Shown: positions 47,959 to 59,776, counted from the stretch's first letter. The stretch is DNA of 64,000 bases from Euleptes europaea (GCF_029931775.1 NC_079324.1:63185268-63249267), one strand, 5' to 3'. A program made the numbers and translations. Notes: generated by a model from the sequence alone, not told the origin.

Positions 47959-48172
47959 GGTTGCCAACTCCGGGCTGGGAAATTCCTGGAGACTTGGGGG
48001 TGGACCCTGGGGAGGGCGGGCTTTGGGGAGAGGAGAGACCCCCCCCCAGTGGTGTATAAAGCCATAGAGTCCACCCTCCGAGGCAGCCATTTTCTCCAGG
48101 GGAACTGATCTCTAGAAATCAGTTGTCATTCTAGGAGATCTCCAGGTCTCACCTGGAGGCTGGCAAGCCTAG
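47959..48172. mobile_element. TIR element (GGGTTGCCA family), upstream of SART3
   Basis: Starts AGGGTTGCCAACTCC and ends GGAGGCTGGCAAGCCTA; well preserved. Confidence 0.7.
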
Positions 48173-48415
48173 TCCTTCTCACCATAGAGGGGTTCGTATG
48201 TGGCAGAGCAGGCGATGGAAGGTGTCTTAGCATAAGGGGAAACATCCTTAGCATAAGGGTTCCCTGGAAAGGACCTGGTAACTGATGCCAACCCTCAGGT
48301 TCCCTGAAACTATCTAGACCAACACATAAGGGATGGGGAAGAGAGAGCTTTATCTAAATCAACATTAGTAGAAATGCTGCTTTCGAGGCGGGGAGGGGGG
48401 AATCTAGTGTCACCT

Positions 48416-48540
48416 AAGGTTGCCAGGTGTCCAGTATCAAACCGGACACATGTAAATGTCCTGTATTTTTCAGGGGGGGGGTTTCCAGGGCAGTCAGCAA
48501 AAATACTGGACTGTCCGGGTCAACTGACAACCTTTTGGGA
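48416..48540. mobile_element. Short palindromic MITE (GGTTGCCAGGTGTCC type)
   Basis: Starts AAGGTTGCCAGGTGTCCAG and ends GTCAACTGACAACCTTTT; the two ends are inverted copies. It is distinct from the GGGTTGCCA family. Confidence 0.5.
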
Positions 48541-49039
48541 GGGGCTGGGTTTGTTTTTTAAACCATCTAGCAACTCTAGTAAACCCTAACAACATTTCTT
48601 TCAATATGAGCTTTTATGAGTTACAGGCTCTTCTTTTTCATTTATAAACTGTTTTCGTAGTGATTGGAACTTGGTCATCCACTGCGATATCAGGAGTTGT
48701 TGTTACTGAGTCCCATCTTCCAAAGTTAAAAACTGGTTTTATTGGGTGGGCATGGCAGGGAGGGGGGCGTCCCTTGACATTGGTCGCCCTTGACATCAAA
48801 CTATTGCCCAAACTGCAAACTTAGGTGGCTGGAAAGATGATAGAAAGGGGTGTGCCTGATCAAACGAGTAGGCTGCCTAGCTCAGCAGTCTGTTATCAGC
48901 AACACCCAGCCAGACGTTTCTCACAAGCAGAGGAAGTTGGAGCCGGTTCTCCTTCATCCCCAGGATCAGATACACTGCCTCTGTACATGGGCATTCCGTG
49001 TTAACCTACCCTGTAATACTCCCAGGTAGTTTGTGTTCG

Positions 49040-49145
49040 ATTAATGTGTGTGTGTGTTAAGTGCCATCAATTTGCTTCTGATTCATAGTGACCCTATGAA
49101 TCAATGTCCTCCAAAACATCCTATTTTTAACAGCCTTGCTCAGGT
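49040..49145 (-). mobile_element. BovB-type terminus, antisense
   Basis: Contains TTAAGTGCCATCAATTTGC and CATAGTGACCCTATGAATCA, the inverse of the BovB tail. It is head to head with 49270-49800. Confidence 0.6.
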
Positions 49146-49269
49146 CTTTGATTGATGCAGTTCATTAACTTCACAACTGCAAATCATTTTTTAATAAATA
49201 CAATTTATCAATGTAATAAATGATCTCAGATCCCGCTTCATACGTGCCAGTTATGAGTTTTAACTCATC

Positions 49270-49800
49270 AATGTTATTTGAGTGTCGCTAAACCTTCCAA
49301 GCTAGAAAAGATACTGAAGTGTAAGGATGTGTCACTGGCCACCAAGATCAGGTTAATTCATGCCATCATATTCCCTATTACTTTGTATGGGTCAGGTGTG
49401 AAAACTGGACAATGAAGAAAGCTGATAGGAAGAAAGTAGATTCCTTTGGAGGAGAGTGTTACGGATACCGTGGACTGCCAAAAAAAATAAAAATCAGTGG
49501 GTTCTAGATCAAATCAAGCCTGAACTGACCCTAGAAGCTAAAATGACTCAACTGAAGCTGTTGTACTTTGGTCACATTATGAGAAGACAAGAGTCACTGG
49601 AAAAGACAATTGTGCTAAGAAAGGTGGAGGCAGCAGGAAAAGAGGAAGACTCAGCAAGGGATGGATGGACTCTATCAAGGAAGCCACAGCCCTCAGTTTG
49701 CAAGACCTGAGCAAGGCTGTCAAAGAGAGGACATTTCGGAGGACTTTCATTCATAGGGTCGCCTTGAGTCGGAAGCGACTTGACTGCGCTGAACACACCC
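49270..49800 (+). mobile_element. RTE-BovB LINE 3' end
   Basis: Translation gives LRIPWTAKKNKN...LKLLYFGHIMRRQESLEKTIVLRKVEAAG, then SIKEATALSLQDLSKAV in another frame, the C-terminus of BovB ORF2. BovB is known for horizontal transfer among squamates and other vertebrates. It lies between SART3 and ISCU. Confidence 0.8.
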
Positions 49801-49849
49801 ATAACACGCACAAACCTTCCAGGCAGCAAATGGTTAATTCCTTTCCTTG

Positions 49850-49980
49850 GGGGGGGAAAGAGGGCGGGACTGGCAACGTCATAGGCCGCGGCTCCCTCTG
49901 TCGCGCTGTGCGTGGCGTCATATTCCCGCGCCCCCTCCCAGCGACTGACAGGTTTGTGTCGTCGTTTCAAAACAGCCAAG
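49850..49980 (+). promoter_or_regulatory. ISCU: ISCU promoter / CpG-rich region
   Basis: GC-rich DNA immediately upstream of the ISCU ATG contains two CRE half-site-like CGTCA motifs (near 49877 and 49916). The CpG-rich zone runs on through exon 1 to about 50180. No TATA box is apparent. Confidence 0.5.
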
Positions 49981-52900
49981 ATGTCGGCGCTGAGGGCGAG
50001 CGGCGTGAAGACGGCGGCGGCGGCTCTCCTGAAGCCCCGCCTGGGCGCCGAGCAGGCCTTGCCGGCCGCTGAATATCACAAGAAGGTGAGGAAGGCGATG
50101 GAGGGCCTGGGCTGGACGGAGAGCAGAGAGGGGCGGGGGCGGCCTGGGGGAGCTCCGCCGCCGCCGCAGTGGTGGGGCTGAATCACCCCGGCCTGGTGGC
50201 CATGGGGCGCCCCGTGCTACAGCCGGTAGGGTTGCCAGCTCTGGGCTGAGAAAGTCCTGGGGATTTGGTGGTGGAGCCTGGGGAGGGCAGGGTTTCAAGA
50301 AGAAGAAGAGTTGGTTTTTATAGGCCGACTTTCTCTACCACTTAAGGAAGAAACAAACCGGCTTGCAATCCCCTTCCCTTCCCCTCCCCCCAACAGACCC
50401 CCCCTGTGAAGTAGGTGGGGCTGAGAGAGTGTGACTAGCCCAAGGTCACCCAGCTGGCTTCATGTGGAGGAAACCCACTTGGTTCTCCAGATCATAGCCC
50501 ACCGCTCCAAACTGTTTCTCTTAACCACTACGTCACGCTGGCTCTCGCTGGCTGGTTTAGGGAGGGGAGAAACCTCAGCGGGGTACAATTCCGTAAAGTC
50601 CACTCCTCCAAAGCAGCCATTTTCTCCAGGGGAGCTGATCTCTAGAAATCAATTGTCATTCCAGGACGCTGGTTCCCAACCGGGGGTCCACGGACCCCCA
50701 GGGGTCCGCAAGGACTAAATTAAGGTCCGCGAAACAAAGTTATAAACCCATAATAAATTAATCTTTTCAATTAAAAGTTCTCTATTATAAAAAAAACCAT
50801 ATTCAAATATTATTCTAAGTTTAATGTTTAACTAACAGTTAGGATTGAAGTTTATTTTCAAATTCTCGGAATTTTTATTTTGAACCTTGGGGTCCCTGCT
50901 CCGAACAAAAAAGTCCTAGTGGTCCCTGGTTAAAAAAAGGTTGGGAACCACTGTTCCAGGAGATCTCCACCTGGAGGTTGGCAAGCCTAGGTGGCAAGCC
51001 TGTGTGTGTGGAGGATGGGAGGAAAATAGATTGCTAAAGTTGGGGCAGGGACAGTGATGCCCTATGTGAAGGGCACTGAGGACAGGCTATTTGAGGAAGA
51101 GCATCTGGCTGGCCAGCCAGCTGGATTGGATTGTGGCCAAGAAAACAAAGTGCCTCTGTTAAATGCGGTGTTTCTCATGGCTTTGTCTTTAGTGGCTAAA
51201 CGTTTTGCCTACTTAATCCACCCCCACCCCCCATGCATGCACTCTGTCTTAAAGGATCAGAAGGTGTGCCACTGCAAGCCTTCCACCATGTGGGGTGGGA
51301 AGGAGATGGGCCAGGGGCTACTGGCTGCCCTTGAACCCAGAGTGGAGGAGTGAGCATGCCTTTTAAGTATGTGAGTCTTTAGAGCTATGGAAATTCTCAG
51401 GCAAGGAGATCTTTGTGCCCATTTTGTGGTACAACAATAAAGTTTGTCCATGTTCTGGGAAACCTGAACTCTGTTTTACTTTTCTGTGCAAATGTAGTCT
51501 TTGATCTGGCACACGAACATGGCCTCTAGTGGCTCTCCTAAGCTCATTCTATGGCCTCTGGGTTTAGTGTTGCTGATGTGTGGTATTGATGATGGTACTA
51601 AATTTCTTTTTGTACCGGCTGTCATCTTGCAGGGCCGTGGTTGAAGATCTGTCTTAAGAAGGGAGGGGCTTGATTGCATGCCCACAGTGTCACCTACTAT
51701 TCTTAGGGCTTCTTGTGGGCGAGAGATGAGCACAAGCTTTCTGAGGAACAGCAAACTACGTAGCCTTAGACTAGAGACATGCGCCACAGGGTAGCAGTCA
51801 TACAACCTAGTTTTTTCTTGCTGTATCATTTCAGCACACTAAAGTGATGACTTCACCTCTTCACAGTCTGTGCCTGCCATATGTGCTTGAGAAGCTCACA
51901 GGCAGAGCATGTTAGCTGTGGCTCTTCCCTCATGTATGGTGCCAGGCTCTGAGGCGTGGAGGGTTTTTTGCATTAGGCCCTGTAGTTTTATTGCCACTAA
52001 TGACACAACAAGTTCCTAGATCAGACCTGATTGTTGTCTGAGTGATCAGGTAAGGTTTTGGGAAGAAGATGAGCATAATTTTCTGGGTGTTCAGGGATTG
52101 GTCAAAGTCTTTTGTGTAGCTGAGAGATGAAGACCTGTCAAACACTTGCCTTTGAACTTTGTTTTTCAGGTTGTAGATCACTATGAGAACCCTAGAAATG
52201 TTGGTTCTCTGGACAAGACTGCCAAGAATGTTGGGACTGGCCTTGTGGGAGCTCCAGCTTGTGGAGATGTCATGAAACTGCAAGTACGTTATTGTGACCT
52301 TGAGGCACTGTGCATGAAATTGCCTTCTGCTGAGTCAGACCATTGATCGGTGTTGTCTGCTTTGATTGGCAGCAGCTCTTCAGGATCTCAGCTAAAGGTC
52401 TTTCACATTGCCTTTACCTGGACTTTCTAGAGATTGAACCTGGGACCTTCTGCCAACAAAGTAGATACTCTGCCCCTGAGCCAAAGCCCCTCCCCCCCAG
52501 TCTGATGCAATGAAATTTTTCCCATCTTCCATTCTTTATTATTTGTAGATGAATTTTTTTTAAAAAAAAAAAATATAGTGTGTGGAAACTAACTTCACTG
52601 AAATTTTCTCAGGTTGAAGTGGATGAAGAAGGAAAAATAGTTGATGCCCGGTTTAAGACATTCGGCTGTGGGTCAGCAATCGCTTCGAGTTCCTTGGCTA
52701 CCGAATGGGTGAAAGGGAAGACGGTAAGGCTGGTCTGTATTCTGGACCTTGGTCCTAAGAAGGTGACAGTGTTGAAGCCTGATAGCCATTCCTCATCATG
52801 CACAGTGCAGTTGGAGCAGGATTGCATGTATCTGGTGAAAGACGGAGAAATGAAAAACAACTTGTGACACTTGTACATTTCAGGTTGATGAAGCCTTGAA

Positions 52901-53700
52901 GATCAGAAACACAGACATTGCTAAAGAGCTCTGCCTTCCTCCGGTCAAGCTTCACTGCTCCAGTAAGTAAATTTGGATTACTGCACCTGCTCAGTTAGCT
53001 CATTGGGTCCCTCCTCTCCTAAGTGTGAAGCTGGAGAATTGGAGCTGAGTCAAGAAAGGCAAGAGACCAAAATAGAAAAATGTTTTTGACCCACTGATGG
53101 CAGCGCTGCAGAGCTCTTACACCAGGAAAATGGATTGCCATTAGAGTAGGGTCCTCTTCCACTGTGCATGAATGAAGAACAGAGACCACAGCTTTCAACT
53201 GCTGCTAGTTTTACACCTCTGGTCTTCTCCGGAGAAGTGCATTTCTGTTCTCTCATTCACACAAAGTGCCTGATGGGCTCCAAAAGAGGTGTTTGCCTTT
53301 ACAAATGATTCGAATGCTGAAGTGCTATATTTCTGTCCTTTTATATCCTAACCAGCACCTCAAATATATGAAATGAGTGGGCTTCTTAAATTAAATTAAT
53401 TAACCCTTCAGCAGGAGAGATCTGTTGGGCAAGCTGCAAACTATGAAATGAAGAGAGTTGATAAGTGTGACCTGCTAGAAGCCTGGCTGTTCTGGCCTTC
53501 ACGCTCTCTTGTTTTTATTAACCAAACAAAATATTTCTGTGTGTGATTTTTCTGTTTTTAAATCTGTTTTAACTGTGGTTTTTTCCCCCTTTTCCCTCTC
53601 AGTGCTGGCCGAAGATGCCATCAAGGCTGCCTTAGCAGATTACAAACTGAAACAAAACCCAGAGAGCAGCCAGGCAGAGAAGGATACCGCCAGCGGGTAG
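49981..53700 (+). CDS. ISCU: ISCU, mitochondrial iron-sulfur cluster assembly scaffold
   Basis: Coding exons are 49981-50085, 52170-52283, 52613-52723, 52884-52962 and 53603-53700, all with GT-AG borders and matching phase, giving 168 aa (human 167). ISCU receives sulfur from NFS1-ISD11-ACP and iron with frataxin's help to build [2Fe-2S] clusters, which HSC20 and HSPA9 then hand on. Residues 1-30 look like a basic mitochondrial presequence. The cluster ligands are present: Cys66 and Asp68 in ACGD, Cys92 in FGCGS, and Cys135 in LHCS. The LPPVK chaperone-recognition motif is at 128-132. The start is the first ATG of a GC-rich exon and matches the family length. Intron 1 (50086-52169) holds nested transposons. 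Confidence 0.97.
50297..50543 (-). repeat. type-B SINE nested in a TIR element, ISCU intron 1
   Basis: An antisense SINE within the TIR element at 50229-50987. Confidence 0.72.
50667..50953. mobile_element. Non-autonomous hAT element nested in ISCU intron 1
   Basis: Ends CGCTGGTTCCCAACC and GGTTGGGAACCACTG, with exact duplication TTCCAGGA at 50659-50666 and 50954-50961. It interrupts the TIR element at 50229-50987. Confidence 0.8.
50988..52169 (+). other. ISCU intron 1, 3' part, nothing recognised
   Basis: Unique-looking intron sequence. An AATAAA at 51427 is isolated and not tied to a recognisable terminal exon. Confidence 0.4.
52300..52492 (-). repeat. type-A SINE in ISCU intron 2
   Basis: A diverged copy in antisense orientation with a recognisable head (GAGATTGAACCTGGGACC). 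Confidence 0.6.
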
Positions 53701-54215
53701 CAGGAGCCCTTCGTGGCAAAGCTGACTCCTCTCTCCTTCCCGTTTGCATTTACTGGGCAGTCACATTAGGAAACCAATCCACCTGCCTCTAGTGAATTGC
53801 AGGGGGAGGGGGGAGCGCACCCCTCATACGCACAATGTACTAGAACCATCGGGGCAGGCCAAGGGTAGTGGCCAATCACCTTTGCACTTTCTTGGCTCTA
53901 GCTGCCCTCTGTTCTTATTTCCATGTACCTCTGCAAAGAAAACCTTCTTGTGATTTCAACATTAGACTCTCTGATCCTTAGCAAAGAATCATCTCAGGCG
54001 CTAGTGAGAACATCGAATAAGTAGGGAGGGAGGAGGGCTTTTGTTGCCTACATACTTGAGGGGGGAAGGGCTTTCCCTGTTGAAAGAAAAGGTTGCCTGT
54101 CAGGGAGGGTTGATTACCTGCAGGCAGCAATGGGCCGCTCCCACCCACCTGCCGACAATGAGATATTGTGGTGTGAAAGAGGGGAGGTAATAAAGTAGAT
54201 GACTGTGGGGCTGCA
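53701..54215 (+). other. ISCU: ISCU 3' untranslated region (probable)
   Basis: The stop codon TAG ends at 53700. A canonical AATAAA lies at 54189-54194, giving a 3'UTR of roughly 0.5 kb, in line with the human gene. No repeat is recognised within it. Confidence 0.55.
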
Positions 54216-54373
54216 GGGCAAAAAGACTGTTAGAGGGGGACCCCTGGCTCAATTCATTCTTGCATTACCCTGTTCTCCTTGACTAACATAAAGGAGGGAG
54301 CTTACACAAAGCCCTGGGCCAAAAGGGGAAAGTGTGGGCAACCTATTGTCGAAGGCTTTCACGGTCAGAGTTC

Positions 54374-54607
54374 ATTGGTTCTTGTAGGTTATCCGGGCTG
54401 TGTGACCGTGGTCTTGGTATTTTCTTTCCAGCAGCTGTGGCAGGCATCTTCAGAGGAGTAACACTGAAGACTACCCAATGAAGACACAGAGACACTGTCC
54501 TTCAGTGTTACTCCTCTGAAGATGCCTGCCACAGCTGCTGGCGAAACGTCAGGAAAGAAAATACCAAGACCACGGTCACACAGCTTGGATAACCTACAAG
54601 AACCAAT
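54374..54607. repeat. Perfect-armed hairpin of a Penelope-like retroelement terminus (probable)
   Basis: The left arm 54374-54469 and right arm 54500-54607 are near-perfect inverted copies around a 30-bp loop; only the right arm keeps GGCGAAACGTCAGG. The coded phrase MPATAAGETSGKK on the right arm resembles the C-terminal tail I associate with vertebrate Penelope-like elements. The family call is tentative. A shorter related piece lies at 54805-54870. Confidence 0.5.
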
Positions 54608-54885
54608 GTGGGCAACCTCTTCCACCATCCTTGTTAAGTTTTTGTTGTATAGGAGTGGGTTTTGCATTGGTCAGGCTATTTATGCACAAAATACAGATTT
54701 ATTTTATGTACAACATATGCTATATAATTGTACACAGAAATAATACATAGCTGTTCTCTAAGCCAGCGTGTCATTTTTTTCCCTTTGTATCATGAGGGAA
54801 GAGTTTATTGGTTCTTGTAAGTTATCCGGGCTGTGTAACCGTGGACTTGGTATTTTATTGTTTATTGTTCAGCCATGGTCTAGAA

Positions 54886-55079
54886 CAGTGGTTCCCAGAC
54901 TTTTCGGGCCACCACCCCCTTGGTTCCACAAATTCAACCCCAGCGCCCCCTACCCTATCCAACAACACAACTGAAGGGGCCCACCTCTAGCACTTCCCTT
55001 CTGCCCACTTGCCTCTTAGTGCCCCCCCTAAGTAATCCCACCCCCCAGGGGGTGGTACTGCCCACTTTGGGAACCACTG
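54886..55079. mobile_element. Non-autonomous hAT element downstream of ISCU
   Basis: Terminal inverted repeats CAGTGGTTCCCA/TGGGAACCACTG and exact 8-bp duplication GTCTAGAA (54878-54885 and 55080-55087). Confidence 0.82.
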
Positions 55080-55387
55080 GTCTAGAAACTAGACTTTTCT
55101 GTAAACAAAGCCATGTTTTGGGGAAACATCTCCTGCAGAGTTTCTCCGCCAGTGGATGTGCTTTAAGTTTTAGAATTCCTCTAAAGAGGAGCTTGGAGAA
55201 TTGCAACGAGGCCATTCCAGCTAAAGGTTTCTGTGGACCGAGCACAGGAGACTCGCCCAAGGCCAAGCCTGAAGGTGCCTCACAGTTATTGTTTCGACTT
55301 ACAGTAGCTGGGGGAGGAAAGCCGAAGGAGCAGCCTAAGTTCCCTCCTGAAGGTGGATTTTACCCTGTAGGCACCCATCAGGGAGCC

Positions 55388-55722
55388 AGCATGGTGCGGT
55401 GGTTGGACTCTAATCTGAAGAACCGGGTTTGATTCCCCACACCTGCACATAAACAGCAGACTCTAATCTGGAGAACCGGGTTTGATTCCCCACTCCTCCA
55501 CATGAACAGCAGACTCTAATCTGATAAACTGGGTTCGATTTCCCTACTCCTACGCATAAAGCCAGCTAGGTGACCTTGAGCTAGTCACAGTTCTCTCCCA
55601 ACTCTCTCAGCCTCACCTATCTCACAAGGTGTCTTGTGGGGAGAGGAAGGGAAGTCCATTGTAAACCGCTTTGAGACTCCTTAAAGGGAAAGAATCGGCA
55701 TACAAAAACCAACTCCTCTTCT
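55388..55722 (+). repeat. type-B SINE, full length
   Basis: It begins AGCCAGCATGGTGCGGTGG and ends AAAACCAACTCCTCTTC. The middle box TCTAATCTGGAGAACC is duplicated. Confidence 0.78.
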
Positions 55723-55986
55723 TTATCACTCAGACTTGTGACTAAGGCCCCAATCCAAGCACATGGCGCCTGATTTAGACTGGACGGCTGCCCATGCAAA
55801 GCTGATAGCTGCTTTGACCAGGTAGCAGCCCAGTGCAAGCAAGAAGTGCAAAGTCCTGCTGGAGAGTGCTTTTACATTAGTCAGCACGGTGTTTAAACCG
55901 GGCGAAACAGGCGTGCTCTTTGCAGTGGGGCGTGCAAAATTGGCTGACCTCAGGCTATTTTAAATCCCTTGAAAAAGCACTGAGCC

Positions 55987-56002
55987 CCACTAGAGGGCAG
56001 CA
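55987..56002 (+). promoter_or_regulatory. Putative CTCF site
   Basis: CCACTAGAGGGCAGCA matches the CTCF core consensus CCASYAGRKGGCRSYR at every position. Occupancy is unknown. It lies 2.3 kb downstream of ISCU. Confidence 0.4.
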
Positions 56003-56556
56003 CATTACACAGGCTACACAACATATTAACTGATGCAATTTCTTGAACAAAAAGGTTCTTTACCATGTCCATGGCCAATGTGTGTGTCTGGTGGTGGTGG
56101 GGGGGTGATATTCATTGCACTGTCCCCATTTTGCCCCTGCTGCAGCTGGGTTCTGGTTCTCAGAAGAGCTCACCTGGGCTTCTCCTACCCTGGTTCCCTG
56201 GATGAGCGGGGCCTTGCCAAGTCCCAGTGGGAATGCCCCAGGAAGCTGTGCATTTCAGGAATAGTGACAGATCAACACTCCATTTCCCAACTGCCTCATG
56301 ACGAGGGTAGGATCAGCGGCTATTCTTGGGCAGAACTGTCAGCACGGAGCAAAGCTGTCTGGAACAATCTCCTGCTGTGGCCAACTAATAACTCTTCTTT
56401 ATAAACAAATTACTAGTCCTTATGACATTCAGAGCAAACAATTGTCTTGGCAAGAACTTTTCCAGGGCATGTTTGTTGCACAGGCAGATGTTTGGGATAC
56501 AAAAGTTTAAGAAAAGTAGTGGGATGGGGGGGAATAATGTGTTTGCACACAATAGG

Positions 56557-56693
56557 CATGGGGCTGTGACTCAGTGGAAGTCTCTCTGCTTGGCATGCAG
56601 AGGGTCCCAGGTTCAGTCCCCAGTGGCATCTCCAGTTAAAGGGACTAGGCATGTAGGTGATGTGAAAGACCCCAGCCTGAGACCCTGGAGAGC
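56557..56693 (+). repeat. type-A SINE, 3'-truncated
   Basis: Head and middle are present; it stops where a second copy begins at about 56700. Confidence 0.7.
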
Positions 56694-56699
56694 CTCGGA

Positions 56700-56915
56700 G
56701 GGGGGCTGTGGCTCAGTGGTAGAGCCTCTGCTTGGCATGCAGAAGGTCCCAGGTTCAATCCCCGGCACCTCCAGTTAAAGAGTCTGGCAGTAAGTGATGT
56801 GAAAGACCCTTCTCTGCCTGAGATCCTGGAGAGCTGCTGCCGGTCTGAGTAGACAATACTGACTTAGATGGACTAAGGGTCTGATTCAGTATAAGGCAGC
56901 TTCATGTGTTCAGTA
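56700..56915 (+). repeat. type-A SINE, full length
   Basis: One of the best-preserved copies, with A-box GTGGCTCAGTGGTAGAG and B-box GGTTCAATCCC as in a tRNA-Ala-like promoter. Confidence 0.8.
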
Positions 56916-57754
56916 CTGCCTCCCAGATTTGCTCAGGTGCTGTCCAGGTTCAAGGCAGGCTCTTGTGTGTAAGAGGCTCGCCTCTTCTAAAACGGCATTT
57001 GCCGGCTGGGGTTTTTGTAAGCGGCTGTATTAATTTTTTTTAATTCTTCCCAAATAATTTTGGATAGACCAGATGGTTAAAAATCATGTCCCAAATGCTC
57101 CCCCCCCCCACAAGCCAGCGATGGCTGTATTGGGGTCTGCTGTTTCTGGTCTTGTGCCAGAGAATGCCGTTCTGCATGCTCAACTGTAAGCCATGCAGTG
57201 GTGACCAATGAGGGGTGCAGGCACGATACATGAATGTGTGAACCTTAATAAATCCATCACCCTCAACAAATCTTGGGGAAGTCAGACATCCTAGTTGTGT
57301 TTACGAGATGTCCAAATACTTCTTCCCCCCCCCCCCTTGCCAAGCACCAGTTGCTATCTGGAAGAGGTATGCGCTCCTTAAAATAATTTATTGTCAGCTC
57401 AGATTTCCAACCGAAATTGCTCCACAGCTGCTACAGTGTCATGGTTTATGATGACAGCTGCCCCGTGCAAGTGAAGAGTCAAGCCCGTAGCTACTGCCGC
57501 TGCAAGAGGCGGAGATGTTAACCAACAGAGTCCTCCAAAATGCTTGGACTGAGCAGAGTCTGGTTCAGATTGAATGGTCCAGTCAAGTGCTCAATGGGAC
57601 TTTCTGCCAGCCCCATCACTGATCTCATAGCTGAAGAGCAGGCTTCTATTTATTTCAAGGTTCTAGTCCTCCTTGTAAATGCTCTCCAGCCAATTGGTCC
57701 TAACTATGCCTTCCTCTAGTCCTGCTTTTAAAAGCCCTTGTTTATAGCTATAGC
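56916..57754. other. Intergenic, nothing recognised
   Basis: Only short C-runs (57100, 57328) stand out; no gene or family repeat is identified. Confidence 0.35.
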
Positions 57755-58015
57755 CTATTCCACCCCACAAAATATCCAGGTATTTCCCAACCCGGAGTTG
57801 GCAACCCTACTTGTAGGGTTGCAAACTTCCAGGTGGTGACTGAAGATCTCCCGCTATTACAACTGATCTCCAGGTGACAAGAGATCAGTTCCCCTGGATA
57901 AATTGGCTGCTTTGGAAGGTGGACTCTGGCATTATACCCCACTGACGTCCATCCCACCCTCAGGCTCCACCCCCAAAATCTCCAGGTATTTCCCCACCCA
58001 GAGGTGGCAGCCCTA
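57755..58015. mobile_element. Two adjacent TIR element copies (GGGTTGCCA family)
   Basis: A fragment at 57755-57809 ends GGAGTTGGCAACCC; a full copy begins TAGGGTTGCAAACTTCC at about 57817. Confidence 0.65.
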
Positions 58016-58239
58016 AGAGCTTGGCTTAGACCTGGCCAGGCCCGTGGTGTTACAGACCCCCAAGGGGGTGGCTGTGGCAAGAAAAAACCTTGGGCTGGCC
58101 CCACATTGAGGGCTGTGAAGGGTTCGTGCTGAATTTGAATGTGGGGATATGGGATATAGCAGGGGATCATTGTTTCTTTTTTTGTTGGTTCTGTTTCTCT
58201 TAAAATGTGAATTACAGGTGGGTCATGTGCTAATAATAA

Positions 58240-58655
58240 GGTTGCCAACTCTGTCTGGGGACATTCCTGGGGATTTGAGGAGGAGTCTGGGGAGGGTGGG
58301 GTTTGAGAAGTGGGGACTCAACAGGGGAGGGGCTGTGGCTCAGTGGTAACGCATCTGCTTGGCATGCAGAAGATCCCAAGTTCAATCCCCGGCATCTCCA
58401 GTTAAAGGGACTAGGCAAGCAGGTGAGGTGAAAGACCGCTATCTGAGACCCTTGAGAGTTGCTTCCGGACTGAGTAGACAATACTGACTTCGATGGACCA
58501 AGGGCCATCAGTATAAGGCAGCTTCATGTGTTCATGGTATAAGCCAGAGAGTCCATCCTCTAAAGCAGCCATTTCCTCTGTACATGATCTCTGTAGTCTG
58601 GAGAGTAGTTGTGAATCCAAGAGATCTCCAGGCCCCACCTGGTGGTTGGCAGCCC
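58240..58655. mobile_element. TIR element (GGGTTGCCA family) split by a SINE
   Basis: Starts AAGGTTGCCAACTC and ends GGTGGTTGGCAGCCCTA; a type-A SINE lies inside. Confidence 0.65.
58325..58537 (+). repeat. type-A SINE nested in a TIR element
   Basis: A full copy interrupting the TIR element at 58240-58655. Confidence 0.75.
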
Positions 58656-59248
58656 TACATATGGAACACGGGGAGGGAGATGTGGCTTTTCCTGTTGCCG
58701 GCTGCCCACCTTACAGCCACGGCGTGTTCTGTGCCTTTGTTTCTTCATTTTGTTTGTTATAATGTTTATATTGTAAGTCTCCTTGAGTTCTGCAAGGGAG
58801 AAAGGGGGCTAATAAATGTTTCAAATAAAGAACGAAATGTCCCTGGTGGGGCAACAGAGCTCTCGGGATAATCGGCAGCCAGTGAGAGCCTTGACTTCAA
58901 GCCCAGAGAGACAGTAAACGAGGTCCGAGCCAGCATCTCCCAGAGCGACCTTGCCTTTGGGCGCCAGACAAAGCAAACCCAGAAGACAAACACTCCCGCT
59001 ACAGACCACTTTGGCTCGTCCCAGGTGCTCCTGAACAAAAGGGAGAGGGGCACACACACACACATGCCCCTGGCCCTTCTGCTCTCCCTGTTCAATCACA
59101 GAACAGAGGAGGGCCGTGCTTCTTGCAAAAAGAGGGCTTCTGCCCTTGGCAAAGCTATTTTAAAAGCCTCCGGAGAAGGAGGGGAAATGGAGCCCTAGAT
59201 TCAAAGAACAATGAGCTCGTGAGCAGGGAAGACACTGGGTCAAGGAGA

Positions 59249-59536
59249 AGAAGAGGAGGAGGTGGTTTTTATATGCCGACTTTCTCTACCACTTAAGGGA
59301 GAATCAAACTGGCTTACAATACCCTTCCCTCCCCCCAACAGACGCCCTGTGATGGAGGTGGGGCTGAGAGAGCTGTGACTAGCCCAAGGTCACCCAGCTG
59401 GCTTCGTGTGGAGGAGTGGTGAAACCAACCCAGTTCACCAGATTAGCCTCTGCCGCTCATGTGGAGGGGTGGGGAATCAAACCCGGTTCTCCAGATCAGA
59501 GTCCACCGCTCTTCACCACTACACCACGCTGGCTCT
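59249..59536 (-). repeat. type-B SINE
   Basis: A full antisense copy ending in CACTACACCACGCTGGCTCT. Confidence 0.75.
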
Positions 59537-59776
59537 CAAGGCTTCCAGATAAGCAGCATGCCCTGTTCCTTTGGCTCAAAACAGGCAGCCACATTTTCTA
59601 AACAGTCTCCAGGCACAGGAAGAGCCGGGGAGCCCAGAGAGCTAAGGGTCAGAGCAAGTCATTCTGCAATTGTGTGTGTGGAGATCAGCTTGTCCTGTCC
59701 TCCAATAACGCCCAGCCCATCCGGTCCTCAGGCCCCAGGTCCCCCCTGGCCACTAGCAGCCGATGGGGGGGCATAG

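Larger units (their letters stand above)
50229..50987. mobile_element. TIR element (GGGTTGCCA family) carrying two nested insertions, ISCU intron 1
   Basis: Flanked by TA on both sides (50227-50228, 50988-50989). A type-B SINE (50297-50543) and an hAT element (50667-50953) sit inside it. Confidence 0.7.

Noticed and set aside
49912-49980. In-frame extension of ISCU exon 1
   Set aside because: It depends on a GTG start, and the ATG at 49981 gives the usual family length.
51421-51435. Poly(A) signal AATAAA in ISCU intron 1 as evidence of another gene
   Set aside because: No splice-flanked exon or coding trace supports a transcript ending there.
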